From Eretmocerus hayati (Eukaryota > Arthropoda > Insecta > Hymenoptera > Aphelinidae), in the NCBI GenBank assembly GCA_029851415.1, contig CM056741.1:89563282-89627281 (forward strand): a stretch of 64,000 nucleotides of DNA. The letters are read 5' to 3'. The position numbers were made by a program, and so were the translations under genes. This document shows, piece after piece, positions 56,340 to 64,000 of the stretch; the first letter of the stretch is position 1; each line of letters opens with the position of its first letter. The notes beneath the pieces were generated by a model. That model searched no databases, was not told the origin of the DNA, and saw nothing but the letters and a program-made list of their open reading frames with translations.

Positions 56340-57478
56340 TGTTGTGATATATGTACATTCAGTTGTGACACTGACATTAGCAGAAGCTATTAGGTAGTTG
56401 TGTAAGAAAACTGCCCTACCGACTTTGGCGATGGCACCACGAGATGATGAATATGAATTTGTGCGAATGAGGAAAAGTGCTGCGCGAAGTCCAGCAGATC
56501 GGATAAGAACGTTGTGAGAGAAAGATGTATAAGGGAGCGTAGAACTCGGAGCAAGTATTGAGTGGATATTACTTACTGCAACAAGTGTTATTGAATTGAA
56601 GAAGTCCACAACGATCCGTGGAAAGTAAGGTAAGTGTACCCAACTTGCCTCTGTACCCAACTTGCCCCCATATGCCGATCTCAGGAATGGGCGCTCGTTG
56701 ACCTTTCCGCAATTTTATTTTTACGTTTGTTATGATGAAAAATGAGAAAATTCGTAGTTTTCATCCACCCCGGATCATTTTTGCGTTCTCCAGAAAATAT
56801 AAAGTGAGTTTTCCATTTTTCGTGTTTGCACGGCTAAGAAATCGAGGAGGAAATCGCGTTCACTAAAACCGGTGCCAATTTATTTTTATTCGACCAATCT
56901 CGACGTACCTTACCGCATTCGATTCCTTGTCTCAAGGCCTTCAAAATCCGCTCTTCAGGGTTGCAGAACTCTGATTTGGAGCGATTTGATGTGAAACACG
57001 GAGATGATTCGAGAATCAAGAAGGCCGACATCGGAGTGTACCCAACATGCCCCCATATGGTTATCTCGGAAAGGCGTGCAGTATGACTTTTTTTATCACT
57101 CAGAACGTGTTTATCACGTCAAAATAGGTCGGAAACGATGTCTTGGGCCAGCTCAAAGCTACAAATGTCGCTGCACGGTGATCAAAACGGATCAAAGCGA
57201 TTCTATTCACTTCATCGCTGATTTACATTGTTTTAAATGGTGGGGGCAAGTTGGGCACACACTTTTGTGAACTCTCAAAAATCACCTTTTGGGAGAATTC
57301 AAACAGTTTGGCTTCACTTCATCCAAATTGGACGTATCTTAACTCATTTTGGAGGTCTTGAGACAAGCTTTAAAATGAGCTGAAGTACGTTGGAAAATAT
57401 GGAGATGGGCCAAAGTTATTAAGAAAATGGCTTAATGGGGGCAAGTTGGGTACACTTACCTTACCTCTTTGCCCAACA
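56340..57478 (+). repeat. Ty1/copia 5' LTR split by a nested foldback
   Basis: The LTR starts TGTTG (56340) and ends CAACA (57478), a 5-base inverted terminal repeat. Subtracting the nested 56625-57464 element leaves 300 bases, a normal copia LTR length. A TATA-like TGTATAAGG lies near 56530. The primer-binding site follows immediately. No 3' LTR was recognised after the truncated pol. Confidence 0.7.
56625..57464. mobile_element. Foldback element nested in the copia LTR
   Basis: A perfect 25-base terminal inverted repeat bounds it (56625-56649 and 57440-57464; GTAAGGTAAGTGTACCC). The motif GTACCCAAC-TGCCCCCATA repeats internally near 56657 and 57040, and GGGGGCAAGTTGGG near 57241 and 57437. 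57300-57430 is related to the internal unit of the 14161-15266 element. No coding capacity. Confidence 0.8.
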
Positions 57479-57487
57479 TGGTAGCAG
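57479..57487 (+). other. Copia primer-binding site
   Basis: TGGTAGCAG directly follows the LTR end CAACA; copia elements typically use TGG followed by sequence complementary to initiator methionine tRNA here. The match is short (nine bases). Confidence 0.55.
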
Positions 57488-57542
57488 TTGCTGAGGTTAT
57501 AAATGTGGGAAAGTTCTACTGATCATTTGATGGAAAGCGGGA

Positions 57543-58403
57543 TTGGTGGAGAAATTGAAGATACGGCGCAAGAGTCAGAAAAAAAGGGGAAAATCGTTAA
57601 TAAGTCAAATTGAGTTCCGAGACAGTGGAGATATAAAAGTATTAAACGGAAAAGCTCCCAGAGAAATAGACGGAATGGCAAGAGATTTCACAGTGCTAGT
57701 CTTTGACGGAAAGGATTACAGTAACTGGAAGAGAAGAATTGAAATGTTACTCAAACTTGAGGAGAGCCACAAAGTTATTACGAGGGAAGAAGCAACTACT
57801 CATAGAGTAGATTGGGATAACCAAGACCTAAAAGCCATCAATCACATTCACAGTGGGATGAATAATGATCAGTTGGAGCTCGTGAGTGATTTGGAGACGG
57901 CTCACGATATTATCAAAAAGTTTGATGAATCATTTTTGACGAGATCAACGGCGCTCCAAATTGTAATCAGCAGTCGAGTAGAAGAGATACGATTGGAAGA
58001 CTAGAAGGACCGTAAAAACTTCCTTGTAGAATTTGAAAGATTGGCTAATGGGTTGAAAGGTGCTGGAGCAAAATTAAAAGAAAGTGAAAAAATGAATTAT
58101 CTCTTGGGGGCATTGCCGGAAGATTACAGTTATATTGGAGCTTCAATTGTCGCTCTGCTAGGAAGAGATTGGACTCTAGAGTACGTTAAAAGCAAAATAA
58201 GGATGGAGAATTTGAAACCAAAAGTAGAAAGCGCGGGCACGAAATCGAGCGCATACGCTGCGATAGTGAACGAAACGAATAAGCAAGAACGAACATGTTA
58301 CGAATGTGGCAAGCCCGGACATATCGCAAGGGAATGTAGAAGGAAGAATTCACAGAATCCACACCAAAGCAGAGGTGGTGTGAGAGGGAATAACCATCCG
58401 TGA
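57543..58403 (+). pseudogene. Copia gag, interrupted by an in-frame stop
   Basis: One reading frame spans the region with a single TAG at 58002-58004. It holds the copia gag core (FDGKDYSNWKRRIEMLL at the N-terminal side, NHIHSGMNNDQLELV, then LLGALPEDYSYIGASIVAL) and ends in a zinc knuckle CYECGKPGHIARECR (C-x2-C-x4-H-x4-C), which binds the packaged RNA. It would form the particle shell. The frame closes at 58401 within a glycine/arginine-rich tail. The internal stop makes it non-functional unless read through. Confidence 0.85.
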
Positions 58404-58670
58404 GGCGGATTTAGAGGCGATAGAGGTCACGTGCACCAACACTAACGAGGGAGAGGTAGAGGACATACACCACAACGAGGTGCTTACTGTGGAGGTGGCG
58501 GTTACTCTGCCAGCCACAATGCGTCATCGAATGGATACCAGAATCAACATCGTGGTGGTGAAGGATACACGACACAGCAGCAGCAGCAACAGTAGCAGTA
58601 CATGAATATGGGAACGTTTAATGTAGAAATGCAGGTTAAAAGCGCGAACTCATAATCTTAGTACAGTTTT
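58404..58670 (+). other. Degenerate glycine/glutamine-rich linker of copia
   Basis: Simple GAGGTAGAGG- and CAGCAG-rich DNA linking gag and protease, with stops in all frames; includes a (CAG)n run at about 58575-58595. Confidence 0.6.
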
Positions 58671-58830
58671 TGGAAATAACACATCAAAAAGAATAGATTG
58701 GCTTCTCCACAGTGGTTTCGCTGACCACGTTATCAACAATGGAGAATATTTTCATGAGTTGAAAAATTTCATAGAGCCAGTGAAAGTCAAAGTACAGTGA
58801 TTTGTTTTGATTAGAATGACAGACGTGTAT
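58671..58830 (+). pseudogene. Copia protease remnant with lost catalytic aspartate
   Basis: A frame around 58697-58760 reads DWLLHSGFADHVINNGEYF. In copia proteases this position reads DSGAS-DH, so the catalytic aspartate is replaced by histidine and the alanine-serine step by phenylalanine-alanine. Stops follow shortly. The protease would process the gag-pol polyprotein. Confidence 0.75.
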
Positions 58831-58929
58831 TTGGTCAAAGTATTGGACAGAAATTTGATTTCGGACGCTAAAATCACGGATTATAATGAAATAGTATCGT
58901 TAGGAAACGATTCAAGAATTTTGTCGGAG

Positions 58930-59815
58930 ATAGATACTTCATAGCTATCGGGTTGGAAGAGAATAGGTTGTATAAAATGAGCAGTTTTTTTCAAAGGAAG
59001 AAATCCAAGCGAACATGGTAAATATGACAAGCAAATATTTGGATATTTCAAGTAAAAATGAATTACTGGAAGGATTACCAGACAAATCAGAACCAGATCT
59101 CATGAAATGTGGTACTTGAATTGAAAACAAGATGCATAACACTCCGTTCTTCAATAACAGAACTAGAGCAGGGGAAATTCTAGAGATTGTTCATTCAGAT
59201 GTGTATGGGTCTCAAGCAACAACTGGTATAATTTGTGAGAAATATCTTGTGAGTTTCATTGATAACTACAGTAAAACAGCCAGAGTATATGTTATAAAAA
59301 CTAAAGATGAAGATTTTGACTGTTTTGTGACCTTTGTGAATGAGTTTAAAAATATGACAGGTAGAAAGATGAAAACTTTGAGGTGTGACAATGGGTTAGA
59401 GTATTTCAATGAAAGAATCCACGATTTTACAAGGAGTAAAGGTATAGTAATAGATGAATGTCCACCTTATGTCTATGAATAGAATGGAACGACAGAGAGA
59501 TATAACAGATCCATCATGGAGATAGCATGACATTTATTAGACTAAGCAAAACTAGGAAGAAAATATTGGCCTGAAGTCATTTTGACAGCTGCTTATTTGA
59601 AGAATAGAATTTCGGCAGATACTGTTGAGAAGAAAACACCCTTTGTGATTATGTTGGGTGTGGAGCCGAATATGAGATATTTAAAAATGTATGGAAGTTC
59701 TTCGTTAGAATACCAGAGGCTAAAAGAATTCCCAAATGAGACAAGAAGGTTAAATTGGGCATTTCAATTGGGTATACTAATGTGGGATCCAGAGTTTTGA
59801 TGAATAACCAAGTAA
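58930..59815 (+). pseudogene. Copia integrase, broken by stops
   Basis: The 116-codon frame 59132-59482 shows EIVHSDVYG (first D of the triad), VYVIKTKDEDFDCF and LRCDNGLEYF (second D). A stop at 59480 sits where family members have glutamine before NGTTERYNRS, which carries the catalytic E. The frame resumes at 59582 (AAYLKNRI, then PFVIMLGVEP) and ends at 59800. Further stops occur at about 59528 and 59543. It would insert the cDNA; this copy cannot. Confidence 0.8.
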
Positions 59816-59936
59816 GGATTGCTGTCCACACTGATATTGTTGAGAGAGATACAAATTGTATCAGTTTGGATGTATCAAAGGGATAAACTTTATCGGATTT
59901 TGAAAAGTATGATGGAGACATAGACATAGGAAGGTA

Positions 59937-60100
59937 TAGACAGCGAGTCACGGGCTGTCACTGTGGGACTGCGTGCGAGTGAGACAGATGCATAAGAGGC
60001 AACGCTCTCTTATGGAGGGGCGTGACTCTTACGTCATGCTCTCTCACTCGCACTCGTGCGATCTCGAGGTCCCACTATCCAGATCGCGACCCGCAGTCTA
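59937..60100. mobile_element. 164-bp MITE with TA target site, nested in copia
   Basis: The ends TAGACAGCGAGTC and GACCCGCAGTCTA are inverted; inner pairs GTGGGAC, GAGTGAGA and CATAAGAG match their complements, so the whole segment folds back. TA flanks both sides (59935-59936 and 60101-60102), as for mariner-type elements. It is much more GC-rich than the copia sequence it interrupts. Confidence 0.75.
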
Positions 60101-60221
60101 TATCTTGTTATGTCTATGGATGGGGATTATGCAGGTGGAAATGAAAGAACAATTGGATAGAGGTCAGCGAATGATGTGCAAGAGTTGAGGAGATCGACTA
60201 GACAAAGAAATCCAAATGTAG

Positions 60222-61620
60222 ATGAGAATTCTATTCATGGAAATTTTATTCACGTGGATTATTGTAGCGCTGATGTACCGATCAATTTTAAAGAGGCGAC
60301 GAACTGTCCCGAAGCTTAATCTTGGAAAGGAGCAACAGATAAAGGAATTTTCTTGTTTGGAAAATAATGTAACTTATGAATATGTTGAATTGCCGGAGAA
60401 TGCAAGAGCTTCAGATGTGAAATGGATATACACAAAGGAACCAGCAAATATTCACAAAGCAAGATTGGTTGTTTTAGGTTACCAAAAACATGAAATGGTT
60501 GAAGACATTTATCCACCAGTAGAAGAAATGATGACTTTGGAAATTTTATCGTCATATTAGTGTCGGAATGGATTGTACATTGAGCAAATGGATGTAGAGA
60601 CAGCTTTCCTGGATGGTGAAGTTATATCAGAGGTGTACATCAAAAAATCGAAGGTTTATGAAGATGGTCCAAATAGAGTCTGCAAGCCTCTAAAAGCTAC
60701 TCATGGATTGAAAGGAAGTCTTGGAAAATAGTAGGTTGTTTAGATGAGTCTTTACAAGATCTAGGCTTCAAGGAGAGTAAATATGATTTCGTTCGTAGTA
60801 TTTGATTTCAGAAGATGTGACAATTTATATAATACTTTTTGTAGATAATCTGCTCATTCGCTGTAAAAATAAGAGTGAAATCAATAGAGTCAAGGACGTG
60901 TTAAGTGAAAAGTTCAAGATGAAAGATTTGGGTCAACTCAAAAGTTATTCGGGAATCAATACTGGTTATAACATAGAATCAGAAAAGATGGCGTTGGATG
61001 AGGAAAGTTACATTGAATCTATGGGTAGAAAGTACAGAATTCGGTATACAGGGACATATAAAACACCGATGGAAGGAAATCTCAAATTTTATAAAGCTGA
61101 GTACGAAATGGATAATATTGGCTACAGGAATTTGATAGGTGCTTTGGCCTATGTAAGTGCTGAAGCTAGACCAGACATAAGCTATTAGGTGATAGTTCAC
61201 CTAGATATTCAGATAGTTCTGAGGAGATTCCAAAATTGTTGTGACGAGACAAACTCCAAGTATGCTTTGAGAGTTTTCAAATATCTCTATAATACAAAAA
61301 ACCTGAAGAGAATTGTGAAGTTTTCGATTGTCATCTAGATACTGACTGGGCAGGCGATTCAACACACAGAAGGTCTAATACAGATTACGCTTTAAGATTC
61401 CATGATCACGTCATTCGCTGGAAATCCAGAAAACAAAGAAGTGTTACAAAAGCTTCTAATTATGCTGAATATGTTGCTTTATCAGAATCAGTTAGTGGAA
61501 TCAAACTTGTGAAAGAAATTTCGGAAACACTTGATTGCAATAATGATGAGCCAGTCAACGTATACGGAGATAACCCGGGTGCTACACGTATAGCTGAAGG
61601 ACCCCGCCATAAATGATAGG
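60222..61620 (+). pseudogene. Copia reverse transcriptase and RNase H, degenerate and 3'-truncated
   Basis: 60222-60560 includes KWIYTKEP and HKARLVVLGY. Around 60585 EQMDVETAFLDGEV is the first catalytic motif. 60802-61188 has LFVDNLLIR where copia elements have YVDDLL, so the second catalytic aspartate is asparagine, and then KFKMKDLGQLKSY and RNLIGALAYVSAEARPDISY. The RNase H part follows (TDWAGDS, RKQRSVTKASNYAEYVALSE, and an EGPRHK motif near 61600), where similarity ends. Several stops and shifts interrupt it. No 3' LTR or polypurine tract was found, so the 3' end was lost. Confidence 0.8.
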
Positions 61621-63360
61621 ATTTTGGGTTTCAGCTAATTTTGCTGAATCGGGGACCAAATGATAGAGCTCTAGGAGCTGATCAAAAGTCTCTATTATCG
61701 TTAAGCCTGATAAATCTCATTCGTGAGTTATTCGATGTAAAAGTTGTCGATTTTACCAAGTGAAAATAGGGTTATGGCGTCGATCGAACAATAACGTACG
61801 TTCGAATTGGCTCGGCAGTCGAGTTTTCCCCGGCATAGTGAATCTGATGGGGTAAGAATATGTGTTTGACGCGCAATCCACCGATTATCTCAAGAGATTT
61901 TTGGCCATTGCATCTTTCGCCGAACATTTCTCCAAACTTAAAAGGCCGAAACGCGCAGCAAAATCTCATCAGCTCGGCCGGCCTATGGCAAATAGTAATC
62001 CTGCTGATCATGCAAGTGCGGATAGCGCGTTTTGTGTGAAACCGTGAATATTTTGAAGTTTGAAATGCTATCTCGTGACGATAAATAATTCGATGCTTCA
62101 CACCCTCTTGTCAGAATAACTGACTTGTCCATTTTCAATTTTCTTTCGAGCAAGGTGGCTATCTTCTTGAGAATCAATCAACTTCATCTTGGGCCTTTCG
62201 CAAACTCAGATATGATCAGGAAAATTCTTGTAACTTTCAGGAGTTCATTTCCGTCTGATTCATATAATACAATCTGTTTCAGAAGGTGTGTACATATTGT
62301 AACCGGGGGGTAGCAAAAAAATTGTAAATTTCATTCGTCTATTCAAAATTTTTTGTAAACCCTCGTGGTTTTTGTAACTTTTACTCAAAATTTGGCATTT
62401 CGCTTGTAATGCTAAGCGTGTAATGATTAGCAGTTAATCATTACACAAAAGCATTACATCGAATATTTGTGTTGTCTGCTATTGTTGTTTTGACGCGATG
62501 TGCCGTGTTTCCGACTCGTGCGTAGATGCCGAGTAAGATATTTTTTCGCGAGATTTCACGGAGCGTGTGTTGCATCGAATTTAGACTGCAGTGAACGCGA
62601 GTGTGATGGAGTCCTGCAGTGCTGGGCAGTGATGGCAGTGTATCGGCAGTGGCGGCAGCGGCTGCACGCACGCACTGCATCATCATAATGGAGTTATTTT
62701 TTTCACGCAATGCTTTTTGTTGTGTTGTTTATCGTGCTGTGGGCGAGGCGTGTATCAGTCTGATTGTGATGTGTTATTGGATGTTTGCGGGCGATCGCCC
62801 GCAAATCATTGAATCAGACGACTGATGCAGCGGAAGAAATGCCCATAAGCATGTTGTGTCTTCTGCTACAGCTGATCTTGGTGCGTCCGTTAGCAGCCAG
62901 CTTTTAATGGAGTTCGTTTTATGTCGTTTACCTCCAACTCCGAGTTTATTGTTGATCCACAGAGTCTACGAGAAACAGCTGTAGTGTAACGGGTGGAGTT
63001 ATCAGATAAGTATTATTTATGTAACTAAAAGACGATCTTCCCTATTTTGAAAATGATTCTTTGTTCCTTTTCTCACTCTTTCAGTTTCATGTGGCGTGAG
63101 TGATTGACTATGACAAATGCTGTGTGGCCTGTCGAATGAGGATTGTCATAACTTCATTGCTTGTGCTGTCAATTGATGCACTTGGTGTCTTGAGTCTCTG
63201 TGAGTAAAACCTTAATGAATCTCCTACCTGGCATCCTCTCAGCCTCTATTGTGACTGTATCAATTTTTTTTTTTTTTTTCGTAGTCTCTTTGTTCAATCG
63301 ACGAGATGAGTCCAAAGCCTTTGTTTTATGTCATCTGTCTCACAATCTCAAGTGCTGGCC
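61621..63360. other. No recognisable gene; hairpin and palindrome
   Basis: A nested hairpin lies at 62405-62458 (inner arms 62418-62429 and 62435-62446; GTGTAATGATTA). A perfect 22-base palindrome is at 62784-62805 (half-site TTTGCGGGCGA). A GGCAGTGG-rich patch lies at about 62620-62665. Frames of 60-109 codons on both strands are unrecognised. A T run lies at about 63266-63280. Confidence 0.55.
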
Positions 63361-63364
63361 CGAG

Positions 63365-64000
63365 GAAATTCGTCGCGTGCGCGAGAATTTCCCAACTAAG
63401 CGTACGCGAAGTACCCAATATCAGGTAGCTATTGTCGGCCTTTGTTAGTTTCTCGCGTGCGCGATGAATTACCAACTTAGGGTACGCACCCCAAATGAAG
63501 GAGTTCACATCGGCCGTGGAAAATTTTCGCGTGCGCGAGATATTTCCAGTTTGGCTCACGCGAGACCTAACATCACTTGGTCGTGTAAGATTCCACGTGC
63601 GCGAGGAATTTCCAATTTGGTGTACGCGACGCCCGAGTTTTGGGAGTTCACATGAACGCTGGCGCGAGACTTCATTTAACTTAGCTCACGCGAGGATCGC
63701 GTTAAGGAGTTTACATCGACCATGGATGATGCTCACGTGTGTAAAAAATCTCCAACATAGCGTACGCGAGGTCCAAGTGAGCCCGGGGAAATTTATCGCG
63801 TGCGCGAGAATCTTTCAACTTAGCATACGGAAAAGACCCAACATCAGAGGCTTATTCCGGCCTCAATACTTCGTTGCGTGCGCGAAAAAATACTAACTCA
63901 GCGTACGCGAGACCCAAATTTAGGTGTTTACATCGGCCATGGAAAATTCCGCGTGCGTGGAGAATTTTCATCATAGCGCACGCGAAGCTCAAGTGAGTTC
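63365..64000. repeat. ~75-bp CpG-rich minisatellite, runs off the window
   Basis: A unit of 61-80 bases, containing GCGTGCGCGAGAATTTCCAA and TTAGCGTACGCGA, recurs with the first motif near 63372, 63451, 63528, 63594, 63796, 63874 and 63948 and degenerate copies between. The two GC-rich blocks in each unit are near-inverted copies. The frames on both strands here (up to 133 codons) are translated repeat. Confidence 0.9.

Noticed and set aside
63365..64000. CRISPR-like regular repeats
   Set aside because: Spacing varies from 61 to 80 bases, the spacers are themselves related, and the genome is eukaryotic; this is a minisatellite.

Overview
The window looks like accessory sequence from a eukaryotic nuclear genome, most likely an arthropod and probably an insect. 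It is AT-rich and has no bacterial-style operons. Spliced coding exons are recognisable (canonical GT/AG introns near 24.8 and 25.65 kb). The recognisable content is a dense graveyard of animal mobile elements: piggyBac, pogo/mariner-type, CACTA/Chapaev-like, Ty1/copia, Ty3/gypsy, a jockey/CR1-like LINE and a Polinton-like DNA polymerase. I cannot name the species. No complete host gene was recognised.

Layout. 0-21 kb holds DNA-transposon remnants and foldback elements: a decayed piggyBac transposase (1.9-2.6 kb), a 1.77-kb element with ~365-bp inverted termini (5.2-7.0 kb), a 2.3-kb TTAA-flanked element packed with GGCGTAA motifs (7.1-9.4 kb), a foldback with a pogo-like element nested in it (9.5-10.0 kb), further foldbacks at 10.7, 14.2 and 17.6 kb, and an inverted 5S rRNA-derived segment (20.9 kb). 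21.8-32.1 kb holds a two-gene DNA transposon on the + strand. A spliced accessory-protein gene (22.4-26.4 kb) is followed by a Tnp2-like transposase whose two halves (26.5-27.6 and 30.9-32.1 kb) are separated by 3.3 kb of minisatellites. 32-44 kb is mostly repeats, two CpG-rich segments that could be promoters, inverted partners of repeats seen at 12-18 kb, and a hammerhead ribozyme motif on the - strand at 43.0 kb beside two foldback elements. 44.6-47.2 kb is a 5'-truncated LINE with an intact 793-codon reverse transcriptase frame. 47.3-51.0 kb is a broken Ty3/gypsy element. 51.0-54.2 kb is a satellite built from short palindromes. 54.7-55.1 kb carries a decayed protein-primed DNA polymerase B. 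56.3-61.6 kb is a degenerate Ty1/copia element with one foldback nested in its LTR and one in its pol region. The window ends inside a ~75-bp CpG-rich minisatellite.

How it fits together. Nearly everything is best explained by successive insertions, and several can be ordered (pogo-like inside a TTAA foldback; a foldback inside the copia LTR; a TA-flanked element inside copia pol; a 1.4-kb insert inside a dispersed repeat). The strongest uncommon items are the hammerhead ribozyme, the two-gene transposon, the 5S-derived segment and the Polinton-like polymerase fragment. Coordinates of repeat edges are by eye and may be off by a few bases.
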